Shown here piece by piece: positions 24,650 through 34,786 of a stretch of DNA of 64,000 nucleotides. The first letter of the stretch is position 1. Every line of letters begins with the position of its first letter. A program made the position numbers and the translations under genes. The DNA is from CAVRRZ01 sp963723745 (GTDB lineage: Bacteria; Actinomycetota; Actinomycetes; Mycobacteriales; Geodermatophilaceae): the NCBI GenBank assembly GCA_963723745.1, contig CAVRRZ010000005.1, positions 310,001-374,000 of the forward strand, in the 5' to 3' direction. A model generated the notes under the pieces. It was not told the origin of the DNA, searched no databases, and worked only from the letters and a program-made list of their open reading frames with translations.

Positions 24650-26071
24650 CTACTCGGACGCCGTCGCCGTCTCCCCCTCAGCCTGCTCGGAGCTCGGCGG
24701 ACCGATCCACACCGTCTTGGCGTTCATGAACTCGTGCATGCCGAGGTCGGCGAGCTCCCGGCCGTAGCCGCTCTGCTTCACGCCGCCGAACGGCAGCTCC
24801 GGATAGCTGGTGACCATCCCGTTGATGAAGGCCATGCCCGAGGCGATGTCGCGGACGAACTGCGCGCGCTCCCCCTCGTCCTCGCTCCACAGGTTGCCGC
24901 CGAGCCCGTACGGATGGCTGTTGGCGATCTCGATCGCCTCGTCGAGACCGTCGACGGTGAACAACGCCGCCACCGGGCCGAAGACCTCCTCGTGGTAGAT
25001 GGCCATCTCCGGGGTCACGCCGGTCACCAGGGTCGGCGGGTAGAACCAGCCGGGCCGGTCGACGCGCCTGCCTCCGACGACGACGGTGGCCCCCTTGTCG
25101 ACGGCGTCCTGGACATAGCGCTCGACGTCCTCGAGGCCCGACTCGGTGGCCAGCGGGCCGATCTTGGTGTCCTCGGCCATCGGGTCGCCCACGGTCATCG
25201 CCTCGAGCTTCTCGGCGAAGAGCCGGGTGAACTCCTCGGCGACGGCGGAGTGCACGAAGAAGCGCTTGGCCGCGATGCAGCTCTGCCCGTTGTTCTGGCA
25301 CCGGGCCGTCACCGCGACCTCGGCGGCGCGGTCGAGGTGCGCCGAGGGCATCACGATGTAGGCGTCGCTGCCGCCGAGCTCCAGCACGGTCTTCTTCAGG
25401 ACGTCGCCGGCGATGGCGGCCACGGACTGCCCGGCCGGTGCGCTGCCGGTGAGCGTCGCAGCGGCGACCCGGTCGTCCCTCAGCACCTGCTCGATCGCGC
25501 CCGCGCCGATGAGCAGCGTCTGGAAGACGTCGTCCGGGAAGCCGGCCCGGCGCACCAGTTCCTCGAGGTAGAGCGCGGTCTGCGGCACATTGCTGGCGTG
25601 CTTGAGCAGGCCGACGTTGCCGGCCATGAGCGCCGGTGCGGCGAACCGCAGCGCCTGCCAGAGCGGGAAGTTCCACGGCATGATCGCCAGGACGACGCCG
25701 ATCGGCTGCCACGCCACGTAGGCCTCGGTCGCCCCGACGGCCCCGGCGTCGGCGGGACGACGGGCCAGGAACTCCGCCCCGTGGTCGGCGTAGTAGCGCA
25801 GTCCCTTGGCGCACTTGCCGACCTCGGCCTTGGCGGCGGCCAGGGTCTTGCCCATCTCGGTGGTCATGAGCTCGGCCACCCGGTCGGTGTCCTCGTCCAG
25901 GACGTCGGCGGCCGCGCGCAACCAGCCGGCCCGCTCGTCGACGGTCGTGAGGCGGTAGCCCTCGAACGCGGCCGCGGCACGCGCGATCCGGTCGTCGATC
26001 TCCACCTCGGTGAGCGCCTCGAACGTCTTCAGCGTCTCACCGGTGGCCGGGTTGACGGTCGCGATCGCCAT
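24650..26071 (-). CDS. NAD(P)-dependent aldehyde dehydrogenase (succinate-semialdehyde type)
   Basis: A 473-residue ALDH-superfamily enzyme. MPWNFPLWQALRFAAPAL and TGSAPAGQSVA form the cofactor site. The general base Glu is in LELGGSDAYIV (about 235) and the catalytic Cys in NNGQSCIAAKRF (about 270). LPFGGVKQSGYGRE is near the C-terminus. It is closest in pattern to the GabD/Sad group oxidising succinate semialdehyde with NADP+. The start is ATG 26071 (MAIATVNPATGE). A 97-base divergent spacer separates it from the YnfA-like gene. Substrate specificity is inferred only from overall pattern. Confidence 0.85.
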   Translation of the reverse strand: MAIATVNPATGETLKTFEALTEVEIDDRIARAAAAFEGYRLTTVDERAGWLRAAADVLDEDTDRVAELMTTEMGKTLAAAKAEVGKCAKGLRYYADHGAEFLARRPADAGAVGATEAYVAWQPIGVVLAIMPWNFPLWQALRFAAPALMAGNVGLLKHASNVPQTALYLEELVRRAGFPDDVFQTLLIGAGAIEQVLRDDRVAAATLTGSAPAGQSVAAIAGDVLKKTVLELGGSDAYIVMPSAHLDRAAEVAVTARCQNNGQSCIAAKRFFVHSAVAEEFTRLFAEKLEAMTVGDPMAEDTKIGPLATESGLEDVERYVQDAVDKGATVVVGGRRVDRPGWFYPPTLVTGVTPEMAIYHEEVFGPVAALFTVDGLDEAIEIANSHPYGLGGNLWSEDEGERAQFVRDIASGMAFINGMVTSYPELPFGGVKQSGYGRELADLGMHEFMNAKTVWIGPPSSEQAEGETATASE

Positions 26072-26168
26072 GGTGGACTCCCTACTCGTGCTGGCGGGCC
26101 AGGACAAGCCGTGCCCGGACGACAGCGGACGAAACGGGCCGGCGGCCTTCTCTGGCACCCTGCCGGGC

Positions 26169-26504
26169 ATGACGGTCGCGCGCTCGGTCCTGCTGTTCCT
26201 GCTGGCCGCGGTCGCCGAGATCGGCGGCGCGTGGCTGGTCTGGCAGGGCGTGCGAGAGCACCGGGGCTGGGTGTGGATCGGACTGGGCGTGCTGGCGCTC
26301 GGCGCCTACGGGTTCGTGGCCACCCTGCAACCGGACGCGAACTTCGGCCGGATCCTCGCCGCCTACGGCGGCGTCTTCGTGGCCGGCAGCCTCGCCTGGG
26401 GCATGGTCGTGGACGGCTTCCGCCCCGACCGCTTCGACGTGGTCGGCGCCCTCCTCTGCCTCGTCGGCGCCGCGGTGATCATGTACTCCCCCCGCGCGGC
26501 CTGA
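26169..26504 (+). CDS. YnfA/UPF0060-family membrane protein
   Basis: A 111-residue protein with four predicted membrane helices: VARSVLLFLLAAVAEIGGAW, WVWIGLGVLALGAYGFVAT, GRILAAYGGVFVAGSLAWGM and DVVGALLCLVGAAVIMY. The AEIGG(A/C)(W/Y) and AAYGG(V/I)(F/Y) motifs are those of UPF0060, a relative of the small multidrug resistance fold. The location is the cytoplasmic membrane. Efflux has been proposed for the family but the role here is unknown. Confidence 0.9.
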   Translation: MTVARSVLLFLLAAVAEIGGAWLVWQGVREHRGWVWIGLGVLALGAYGFVATLQPDANFGRILAAYGGVFVAGSLAWGMVVDGFRPDRFDVVGALLCLVGAAVIMYSPRAA

Positions 26505-26584
26505 CCCGGTCGGTCGGGGGTGGCCGTCGTCCGTGAACGGCCCACCACGGGGCACCTGGTCCGGGGCGAAGGCAGACTGATCCG

Positions 26585-26874
26585 GTGTCACAGGGCGGGC
26601 CGGAGACGAGAGCTCTGGTCGATGGCTGGTGGCGGTACCAACGGCGCTCGTGCGGGCGGCAGTGACCGATGACGACCTCGCTCTGGTCGGTGCGGGCCCT
26701 CTGGAGGATCTACTCGTCGGGCACGGCGCCGAACTCGTCGACGGCATCGACGACCTCGCGCGCCAGGAACCTCGGTTCGCTCAAGCCCTTGCTGCTGTCT
26801 GGTGGTCGGCTGAGGACGCCGGCCGGGTCGTGACACAGCGGCTCGGCCGGTGGATACCCGCTCTGCACCGGTGA
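26585..26874 (+). pseudogene. DUF6869-like small gene, apparently frameshifted
   Basis: From GTG 26585 one frame gives an N-terminal part containing ALVDGWWRYQRR before a TGA. A second frame from about 26644 continues DDLALVGAGPLEDLLVGHG, then IDDLARQEPRFAQALAAVWW, ending at 26874. Together they resemble the N- and C-terminal parts of small DUF6869 proteins, which would need a single missing base between about 26645 and 26680. Codon use is less GC-biased than in neighbours. Alternatively only the downstream 81-residue frame is translated. Function unknown. Confidence 0.4.
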
Positions 26875-26899
26875 CCCTGAGGTGTGCGGGTCGACGCGT

Positions 26900-27574
26900 T
26901 CACACGATCAGCGGGAGTCGTGGGTCGGGGTGAGGAGTTCGGCCTGACGCCGCACGGATCCACATCACGTCATCCGTGAGATCCGGGGGCCGTCCCGCGA
27001 CGGTGCGACGGGCCAGCACGTCGTCCAGGATGCCGGCTGTCATGGCGATGCCTTCGGGTGTCGCCACACTGGTGCGGTCCAGGGCGTCCGTCAGGTCGAT
27101 CCCGTGCACCACCGCCTCGACCACGCGGGTGGGCACCCACTCGTCGAGGCGCATGAGGGCGAAGAACCCCGAGCCGATGGTGTCCGGGGGATGTGTACGG
27201 ATGCCCGCGAGGCTTGCGTCGAAGGTGGACCGCGCCCGCTCCACCAAGCTGGTGCGGTCGTTCTGAGCAGCGTGCTGGACCGCGTAGGAGTAGACGACGG
27301 GGGCGACCGTGCTCCGGTCGGCGATGAAGAAGCTGGCCCGGTCCCGGCCGGGCTGGCCCGTCTGGATGGTGTCGAGCAGTCCGAGGGTCAGGCCGATGGA
27401 GATGTCGATGTGGGCGACCAGATCGGCTACCCGCCACGGCGGGATTCCTTCGCCCTCGGGAATCAGGTGGGTCGGCCGCTGCCAGTCCGGATCCGTCAGC
27501 TCGTTCAGGACACCGCTCACCGCGGCGAGCTCTCGGTCGAGGACCTCGACGGCCTGCTCGTGTCCGTGGCTCAT
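26900..27574 (-). CDS. DinB/maleylpyruvate isomerase-family protein
   Basis: A 224-residue protein with the mycothiol-dependent maleylpyruvate isomerase N-terminal fold. A helical start (EQAVEVLDRELAAVSGVL) with DPDWQRPT leads to PPWRVADLVAHIDISIG, where the His is the usual metal ligand. It ends with DEWVPTRVVEAVVHGIDLTDAL, another conserved His motif of this family. Such proteins bind a divalent metal and often use mycothiol as cofactor; the reaction is unknown. ATG 27574 follows CGAGG. It lies downstream of the thiolase gene, separated by 112 bases, so it may be transcribed separately. Confidence 0.75.
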   Translation of the reverse strand: MSHGHEQAVEVLDRELAAVSGVLNELTDPDWQRPTHLIPEGEGIPPWRVADLVAHIDISIGLTLGLLDTIQTGQPGRDRASFFIADRSTVAPVVYSYAVQHAAQNDRTSLVERARSTFDASLAGIRTHPPDTIGSGFFALMRLDEWVPTRVVEAVVHGIDLTDALDRTSVATPEGIAMTAGILDDVLARRTVAGRPPDLTDDVMWIRAASGRTPHPDPRLPLIV

Positions 27575-27686
27575 GACACACCTCGGCATCATTCGGGATG
27601 TGGGGCCGCACCGTGGACCGTCACGCGGCGCGTGTCAAGGCACCGCCGTCCGGCGCGGGTGACTCGACGCCGCGCCAGCAGGAGAC

Positions 27687-28835
27687 TCAGAGCAGCTCGA
27701 GGATCGTGGCGTTGGCCTGGCCGCCGCCCTCGCACATCGTCTGCAGCCCGTACCGGATGCCGTTGTCGCGCATGTGGTGCACCAGCGTCGTCATCAGCCG
27801 GGCTCCGGAGCCGCCCAGCGGGTGTCCCAGCGCGATGGCGCCGCCGTTGGGGTTGAGCACCTTCGGGTCGATGTCGAACTCGGCCAGCCACGCAAGCGGA
27901 ACGGAGGCGAAGGCTTCGTTGACCTCGAACGCGCCGATCTGGTCCAGCGTCAGCCCGCTGCGCTGCAGCGCCTTGGCCGTCGCGGGGATGGGCGCGGTCA
28001 GCATGATCACCGGGTCGGCACCGGCCAGCACCGCCGTGTGCACCCGCGCAATCGGGGTCAGTCCGAGCTCCCGCGCCTTCTCTCCGGTCATCATCAGCAG
28101 GGCCGCCGAGCCGTCGGAGATCTGCGACGAGTTGCCCGCCGTGATCACGCCGCCCTCGGGCTTGAAGACCGTCTTCAGCTTCGCCAGCGTCTCGACCGTC
28201 GTCCCGGGCCGGATGCCCTCGTCGTGCTCGACGACCGTGCCGTCGGGCAGCGTCACCGGCGCGATCTGGCCGGCGAACCGGCCCTCGCTGCGCGCGGCCT
28301 CGGCCTTCTCGTGCGACGCGACCGAGAACTCGTCCACGCGGGCGCGGTCGAAGCCCCACTGCTCGGCGATCATCTCCGCGCCGATGCCCTGGTTCGGGAA
28401 GACCCCGTCGTAGCGCTCGAGGAACGCCGGCGGGAACGGGTTGGCGTCGCCGATCGACGACCCCAGCGGCACCCGGCTCATCGACTCGACCCCACCGGCG
28501 ACGACGACGTCGTACTGCCCGGACACCAGGCCTGCGGCGGCGAAGTGCACCGACTGCTGCGACGAGCCGCACTGGCGGTCGATGGTCACGCCGGTCACCG
28601 ACTCCGGCCAGCCGGCCGAGAGCACCGCGGTGCGGGCGATGTCGAAGGTCTGCTCCCCCACCTGCCCGACGCAGCCCCAGATGACGTCGTCCACCACGCC
28701 CGGGTCGACGCCCGCGCGGTGCACCAGCGCGTTCAGGACGTGCGCCGACAGCTCGGCCGGATGGATCCCCGACAGGCCCCCGTTGCGCCGGCCCACCGGA
28801 GTCCGGACCGCCTCGACGATCACCGCGTCCCGCAT
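27687..28835 (-). CDS. Acetyl-CoA acyltransferase (thiolase)
   Basis: A 382-residue thiolase performing the final cleavage of 3-ketoacyl-CoA or the reverse condensation. The nucleophile Cys is in IDRQCGSSQQS (about residue 88), the His in NPNGGAIALGHPLGGSGA (about 340) and the second catalytic Cys in QTMCEGGGQANA near the end, all canonical. ATG 28835 was chosen over 28844 for spacing to ATGAGG. It is the last gene of the minus-strand run AMACR-like, acyl-CoA dehydrogenase, SDR, thiolase, consistent with beta-oxidation of a branched or cyclic acyl-CoA. Confidence 0.9.
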   Translation of the reverse strand: MRDAVIVEAVRTPVGRRNGGLSGIHPAELSAHVLNALVHRAGVDPGVVDDVIWGCVGQVGEQTFDIARTAVLSAGWPESVTGVTIDRQCGSSQQSVHFAAAGLVSGQYDVVVAGGVESMSRVPLGSSIGDANPFPPAFLERYDGVFPNQGIGAEMIAEQWGFDRARVDEFSVASHEKAEAARSEGRFAGQIAPVTLPDGTVVEHDEGIRPGTTVETLAKLKTVFKPEGGVITAGNSSQISDGSAALLMMTGEKARELGLTPIARVHTAVLAGADPVIMLTAPIPATAKALQRSGLTLDQIGAFEVNEAFASVPLAWLAEFDIDPKVLNPNGGAIALGHPLGGSGARLMTTLVHHMRDNGIRYGLQTMCEGGGQANATILELL

Positions 28836-28879
28836 GACCCTCATCCTCTCGAGCGTTTGCTACTGGCCGGTAACGATAG

Positions 28880-29563
28880 TCACGCGTCGCCGTAGACGGG
28901 GATGCGCGCGCCGCTCACGGGCGCCGAGTCCGGGCCCACCAGCCAGGCGATCACCCGCGCGATCGCCTCGGGCGCCACGGCCCGCGCGGCCAGGTCGTCG
29001 GACATCCACTCCCGGTTGGCCGGGGTGTCGATCACCGACGGGAGCACGCAGTTGACCCGGATCCGCTGCCCGCGCAGCTCCTCGGCGAGCAGCTCCGTCG
29101 TCCGGACGACAGCGGCCTTGCTGGCCGCGTGCGCGACCGGTGCCTTGCCACCCACCGCCGTCCGGGAGCCGACCGTCACGATCGAGCCGCCCCCGGCGTC
29201 CACCAGCCGTGGCGCGGCCTGCTGGCAACACCACAGCAGCGAGGCGACGTTGGTCTCCCACATCTCGGTGAGCAGGTCGTCGTACAGGTCGGCCAGCGAG
29301 CTGGGCCGGTAGCCACCGGCCAGCGCGACCAGCGCGGTCGGCGCGCCGACGGCGTCCACCCGCGCGAACGCCTCCTGCACCGCCGCGTGGTCGGTCAGGT
29401 CGACCGGGACCCCGTGCACCCCGGGCTGCGCCCCGGCCGCGTCCAGCGCGCGACCGGGCCGGTCGAGCGCCGCGACCTCCCAGCCGCGGCCGGTCAGGTC
29501 GGCGAGCACCGCCCGCCCCAGTGCCCCGGCGGCCCCGGTGACGACCGCGAGAGAGGCGCTCAC
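28880..29563 (-). CDS. SDR-family oxidoreductase with substituted catalytic Tyr
   Basis: A 227-residue short-chain dehydrogenase. TGAAGALGRAV is the cofactor glycine motif, the NAG-equivalent is ALAGGYRP, and VTVGSRTAVGG holds the catalytic Ser. The YxxxK motif reads HAASK (VAHAASKAAVVR), so the usual catalytic Tyr is His. VNCVLPSVIDTPANR follows. GTG 29563 overlaps the upstream acyl-CoA dehydrogenase stop (GTGA). In context it would act as a 3-hydroxyacyl-CoA dehydrogenase, but the Tyr change makes normal reductase activity doubtful. Confidence 0.83.
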   Translation of the reverse strand: MSASLAVVTGAAGALGRAVLADLTGRGWEVAALDRPGRALDAAGAQPGVHGVPVDLTDHAAVQEAFARVDAVGAPTALVALAGGYRPSSLADLYDDLLTEMWETNVASLLWCCQQAAPRLVDAGGGSIVTVGSRTAVGGKAPVAHAASKAAVVRTTELLAEELRGQRIRVNCVLPSVIDTPANREWMSDDLAARAVAPEAIARVIAWLVGPDSAPVSGARIPVYGDA

Positions 29564-30708
29564 AGCCCCAGGTCCCGTCCGACGACCTCTTTCATGATCT
29601 CCGTCGTCCCCCCGTAGATCCGTGTCACCCGGGCGTCGGCCCACGCGCGCGCGATCGGGTACTCGGTCATGTAGCCGTAGCCGCCGAACAGCTGCAGGCA
29701 GGCGTCCAGCGCCCGGCCCTGCAGCTCGGTGCACCACCACTTGGCCTTCGCCGCGTCGACGGCGGTCAGCTCACCGGCGTTCAGCGCCCGGATGCAGTCG
29801 TCGACGTAGGACTGCGCGACGTCGACCTCGGTGGCGATCTCCGCCAGCCGGAAGCGGGTGTTCTGGAACGACCCGATCGGCTTGCCGAACGCCGTCCGCG
29901 ACCGGACGTGCTCGAGCGTCCACTCCAGCGCCGCGGCCGCGCTCGAGACACCGGCCACGGCGATGCCGAGCCGCTCTTGCGGCAGCCGGTCCACCAGGTG
30001 CGCGAACGCGGCGCCCTCCTGGCCGAGCAGGTTGCCCACCGGCACCCGGACGTCGGTGAACGACAGTTCCGCGGTGTCCTGGGCGTGCTGCCCCAGCTTG
30101 TGGAGGTTGCGGCCGCGCTCGAACCCGGGCATCCCGCGCTCCAGCACCAGCAGGCTCATCCCCCGGTGCCGCTGCTCCGGGTCGGTCTTGACCACCGTCA
30201 CCACGAGGTCGGCGTTGATCCCGTTGGTGATGAACGTCTTGGCGCCGTTCACCACGTATGCGTCGCCGTCCCGCCGCGCGGTCGTGGTGATCGACGCGAG
30301 GTCGGAGCCCGCGCCCGGCTCGGTCATCGCGATCGCGGGAATCAGCTCGCCCGAGGCGATGCCGGGTAGCCATCGGGCGCGCTGCTCCTCGGTCGCGAGG
30401 TCGAGGAAGTAGGGCAGGCACACGTCGTTGACCAGGCAGATGCCGGCGCCCGGCCCGGCGACGCCGGCCCTGGTGACCTCCTCCCCCAGGACGGCGTTGA
30501 ACCGGAAGTCGGGGTTGCCACCGCCCCCGTGCTCCTCCGGCACCGCCATGCCGAGCAGACCCTGGCTGCCGGCCGCGGTGAACAGCTCGCGCGGCACGAT
30601 GCCGGCGCGGTCCCACTCGTCGGCGTGCGGCGCGACCTCCTTGGCCAGGAACGTGCGCACGGTGTCGCGGAAGGCCTCGTGGTCGGCGTCGTACAGCGTC
30701 CTGCGCAT
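29560..30708 (-). CDS. Acyl-CoA dehydrogenase
   Basis: A 382-residue FAD enzyme introducing the alpha-beta double bond in acyl-CoA. The N-terminal helical domain is DADHEAFRDTVRTFLAKEV. The middle beta-domain has AMTEPGAGSDLASI and FITNGINADLVVTV, and the C-terminal helices have QERLGIAVAGVSSAA, RTAFGKPIGSFQNTRF and LQLFGGYGYMTEYPIAR ending IYGGTTEIMKEVV. The pattern fits long-chain or isovaleryl-type members. ATG 30708 begins 29 bases after the stop of the AMACR-like gene, and its own stop overlaps the SDR start. It belongs to the acyl-CoA catabolic operon. Confidence 0.92.
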   Translation of the reverse strand: MRRTLYDADHEAFRDTVRTFLAKEVAPHADEWDRAGIVPRELFTAAGSQGLLGMAVPEEHGGGGNPDFRFNAVLGEEVTRAGVAGPGAGICLVNDVCLPYFLDLATEEQRARWLPGIASGELIPAIAMTEPGAGSDLASITTTARRDGDAYVVNGAKTFITNGINADLVVTVVKTDPEQRHRGMSLLVLERGMPGFERGRNLHKLGQHAQDTAELSFTDVRVPVGNLLGQEGAAFAHLVDRLPQERLGIAVAGVSSAAAALEWTLEHVRSRTAFGKPIGSFQNTRFRLAEIATEVDVAQSYVDDCIRALNAGELTAVDAAKAKWWCTELQGRALDACLQLFGGYGYMTEYPIARAWADARVTRIYGGTTEIMKEVVGRDLGL

Positions 30709-30736
30709 CAGCGTCCCCTTCTCGCCGTTCGGACGA

Positions 30737-31861
30737 TCATCGGTCGTCGCGGGACCACTCGTCGAGCACCGCCCGCGCATCCCCGCCCGGCCTGCACGGC
30801 GGCGTGGGCCGGTAGGCCGGCGTCCGGGAGAACCGGGGCGCCGGCGCGGCCTGCAGCACGCCGTCGATCTCGACCAGGGTGCCGCGGGCGGCCAGGTGCG
30901 GGTGCCCGGCCACCTCGCCCGCGTCCAGCACCGGGGTGACGCAGGCGTCGGTGCCGTCGAAGTGCGCCGCCCACTCGTCCCGCGAGCGGCCGGCGAAGGC
31001 CTCGGTGAACGCCGCCCGCAGCCGGGGCCAGCCGGCCCGGTCGTACTGCTCCGGCAGGCCGGCGTCCGCCAGCCCGAGGCCGTCGAGCAGCGCCGCGTAG
31101 AACTGCGGCTCCAGCGCCCCGACGGCCAGGTGGCCGCCGTCCGCGCAGGCGTAGACGTCGTAGAACGGGGCGCCGCCGTCGAGCAGGTTGGTGCCGCGCT
31201 CGTCGGACCACAGCCCCTGCCCGCGCAGCGACCACAGCGGCTGGGACAGCAGGCTCGCGCCGTCGACCATCGCCGCGTCCACGACCTGACCGCGCCCCGA
31301 CCGCTCGCGCTCCACGAGCGCGGCGAGGATGCCGACGAGCACCAGCATCGACCCGCCGCCGTAGTCGGCGACGAGGTTCATCGGGAACGACGGCGGCTCC
31401 CCCGCGCGGCCGAGGGCGGACAGCGTGCCGGTGAGGCCCAGGTAGTTGATGTCGTGCCCCACCCGGTCGGCCCACGGGCCGTCCTGCCCCCAGCCGGTCA
31501 TCCGGGCGTAGACCAGCCGCGGCTGCCGGGCCAGGCAGTCCTCCGGCCCCAGCCCCAGCCGCTCGGCGACCCCCGGACGGAACACCTCGAGCAGGACGTC
31601 GGCCCGCTCCACCAGGGCGAGCACCGCCGCCAGGCCCTCGGGTGTCTTCACGTCCGCCGCGACCGAGCGCCGGTTGCGCAGCACCGCGTCCCGGTCGGCC
31701 GCGCCCATCCGCAACCCGCCCGCCGGGCGCTCCACCCGCACCACGTCGGCCCCGAGGTCGCCGAGCACCATCGCGGCGTGCGGCCCGGGCCCGATCCCGC
31801 CCAGCTCCACCACCCGCAGTCCGGCCAGTGGCCCCCCGCGCTGGGCTGATCCGGTGCTCAT
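30737..31861 (-). CDS. Alpha-methylacyl-CoA racemase-like CaiB family protein
   Basis: A 374-residue class III CoA-transferase/racemase. LRVVELGGIGPGPHAAMVL and LGADVVRVERP start the fold. GHDINYLGLTGTLSALG is the racemase (AMACR/MCR) signature carrying the catalytic His-Asp region, and FYDVYACADGGHLAVGALE is typical of the racemase branch. The role would be epimerisation of 2-methyl-branched acyl-CoA (isoprenoid or sterol side chains) before beta-oxidation. It is the first gene of the operon; ATG 31861. The 131-base upstream spacer is shared with a divergent response regulator gene. Confidence 0.86.
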   Translation of the reverse strand: MSTGSAQRGGPLAGLRVVELGGIGPGPHAAMVLGDLGADVVRVERPAGGLRMGAADRDAVLRNRRSVAADVKTPEGLAAVLALVERADVLLEVFRPGVAERLGLGPEDCLARQPRLVYARMTGWGQDGPWADRVGHDINYLGLTGTLSALGRAGEPPSFPMNLVADYGGGSMLVLVGILAALVERERSGRGQVVDAAMVDGASLLSQPLWSLRGQGLWSDERGTNLLDGGAPFYDVYACADGGHLAVGALEPQFYAALLDGLGLADAGLPEQYDRAGWPRLRAAFTEAFAGRSRDEWAAHFDGTDACVTPVLDAGEVAGHPHLAARGTLVEIDGVLQAAPAPRFSRTPAYRPTPPCRPGGDARAVLDEWSRDDR

Positions 31862-32058
31862 CGGTCCCCTTCCGCGCTCCCGGCGACCGGTCCGCACGGC
31901 GCCCCCGCGGATGCTCTCACCGGACATGACAGCCCCGTGACCTTTCCGGCCGACGGCTGCGCACCCGGCACCCCCGCTGCCATGGTGACCGCATGAGCGC
32001 GCCCGCCCCGATCGGCGTCCCTCGTGCGGGTGCCCTCGGCCCGGCCGGTGGTGAGTCG

Positions 32059-32759
<701 letters not shown>

Positions 32760-32763
<4 letters not shown>

Positions 32764-34160
32764 GGACCGGCATGCGCCGGTGGCGGCCCCAGTCGCTGCG
32801 CGCGCGGGCCACCTCCGCCTTCGCCGCCGTCGTGCTCGGCCTCACCGCGGTCCTGGTGGCCGGTGTGTGGCTCACCGTCTCGTCCTACCTGCTCCTGCAG
32901 CGCGAACGGGTCACCCTCGCGCAGACCACCGCGAACGCCGGCCAGGTCGTGCGAGGTCTCGACAGCGGCGTTCTCGACCCGGCTCAGGTGCTGGCCCAGC
33001 TGCCCCGGGAGACCGGCTCGACCTCGCTGCTGCGCACCGGCCAGGACGAGTGGAGTGCCAGCTCCCTGCGGATCGGCCGCGACGCGCTGCCCGACGAACT
33101 GCGCGCACGCGTCCGCGGCGGCACCGCGGCGATGCAGCGGGTCGACGTCGACGGCACCACGATGCTGGCCATCGGCGTGCCGCTCCTCGAACCGGGCGAG
33201 GCCTACTTCGAGATCTACTCGCTCGAGGAGCTCGACGACACCTACCGGGTGCTCGGCATCGTCCTGACCGCCTCCGTCCTCACCGTGGTGCCGGTGTCGG
33301 TGCTCATCGGCTGGCGGGTGACCCGGCCGGCCCTGCGACCGCTCGACCGGCTCGCCCAGGCCGCGGCCTCGATCGCCGACGGCAACCTGCACACCCGCAT
33401 CGACCCGCGCGGCGACCCGTCGCTGGTGCCGCTGGCCGCGTCGTTCAACCGGACGGCGCGGGCGCTGGAGGAGCGGCTGCGCAGCGACGCCCGCTTCGCC
33501 GCCGACGTGAGCCACGAGCTGCGCAGCCCGCTGACCACGATGCTCAACGCGGCCGCCCTCGTGGAGACCTACCGCGACCGGCTGCCCGCCGACGGGCAGG
33601 AGGGCTTGGACCTGCTCCGCTCGGAGGTGCGCAACTTCGAGCGCCTGGTGGCCGACCTGCTGGAGATCTCTCGGGCCGACGCCGGCAGCGACGACGCGAC
33701 CCTGGAGACGGTGCGCCTGGCCGACCTGGTCCGTGCCACGGTCGCCCGGCGCAACCGCACCGCCGTCCGCGAGGTCGAGCCGGTGATCGCACCCGGCGCC
33801 GGCGAGCTCCGCGTGCGCGTCGACAAGCGCCGGCTGGAGCGGGTACTGGCCAACCTGATGGACAACGCTGACAAGCACGGTGAGGGGCTGACCGGGGTGG
33901 GCCTGGCACGCGAGGGCGACAGGGCGACGATCACCGTGGACGACGCGGGCGCCGGTGTGCCCGAGTCCGAGCGCGAGCGGGTCTTCGAGCGCTTCGCCCG
34001 GGGCAGCCGCAGCGGCCGGGCCAGCTCCGACGGCAGCGGCCTGGGGCTGTCCCTCGTCCAGCGCCACCTCGCGCTCATGGCCGGCAGCGTGAGCATCGGC
34101 GACAGCCCGGACGGCGGGGCCAGGTTCGTCGTCGTCGTCCCCGTGGAGGACCAGCCGTGA
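32760..34160 (+). CDS. Sensor histidine kinase
   Basis: A 466-residue membrane kinase. TM1 is AFAAVVLGLTAVLVAGVWLT (about 22-41), an extracellular sensor follows to about 160, and TM2 is VLGIVLTASVLTVVPVSVLI. A HAMP linker begins at WRVTRPALRPLDRL. The phospho-acceptor His is in FAADVSHELRSPLTT, the N-box in NLMDNADKHGEG, and the G1/G2 boxes in DDAGAGVP and GSGLGLSLV. It starts at GTG 32760, overlapping the response regulator stop. The organisation resembles MtrA-MtrB. The signal sensed is unknown. Confidence 0.92.
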
Positions 34161-34786
34161 GGCGCGTGACCGTGCTGCTCGCCACCGCCGTGGCGCTGGC
34201 GGCCTGCGGCGTCGACCCGCAGGCCGAGCCGGAGGACGTCGCGATCGCGCCGGTGCTGAGCTCCCCGGCATCCCCGACCCGGACGAGCGCGGGGCCGACC
34301 GTGCTGCTCTGGTTCCTGGAGGGCGACCGGCTGGCACCCGTGGGTCGGGCGGCCTCCGGCACCGGACCGGCCACGGCGCTGGACCTGCTCGCCGACGGCC
34401 CCACCCCCGAGGAGTCGGCCGAGGGGTTGTCGACCGCGCTCTTCACGCCCCAGCCCCTCGCCGTGGTCGACGGCGGGCAGTCCGGCAGCACGCTGACGGT
34501 GGCGGTCAGCCCCGCGTTCGTCAACGTGTCGGGGGACAACCAGCTCCGTGCCGTGGCCCAGGTCGTCTGGACGGCCACGGAGTTCGCCGGCGTCGAAGAG
34601 GTGCGCTTCGTGAGCGAGGACGGCCCCCTGGAGGTGCCCACCGACGAGGGGCTCACCGACGATCCGGTGGAGCGCGAGGACTACGCCTCGGTCGCGCCGG
34701 AGGACGCTGCGCCGGCCACCCCCGCGACGTCACCGGCGGCCGCCACCTCCCGCGGCGGGCGTCGCGCCCCGGCGGTCCGCAGGTGA
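34157..34786 (+). CDS. GerMN-domain lipoprotein
   Basis: A 209-residue protein. The lipobox is LAAC (Cys about residue 17) after a short hydrophobic signal, so it should be anchored on the outer face of the membrane. The body is a GerMN domain: VLLWFLEGDRLAPVGR, ATALDLLADGPTPEESAEGL, SPAFVNVSGDNQLRAVAQVV. A Pro/Ala/Thr-rich tail follows. It is coupled by GTGA overlap to the histidine kinase, the same neighbourhood as LpqB next to MtrB, but lacks the LpqB propeller. A role in modulating the kinase is inferred from position. Confidence 0.85.
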   Translation: MRRVTVLLATAVALAACGVDPQAEPEDVAIAPVLSSPASPTRTSAGPTVLLWFLEGDRLAPVGRAASGTGPATALDLLADGPTPEESAEGLSTALFTPQPLAVVDGGQSGSTLTVAVSPAFVNVSGDNQLRAVAQVVWTATEFAGVEEVRFVSEDGPLEVPTDEGLTDDPVEREDYASVAPEDAAPATPATSPAAATSRGGRRAPAVRR

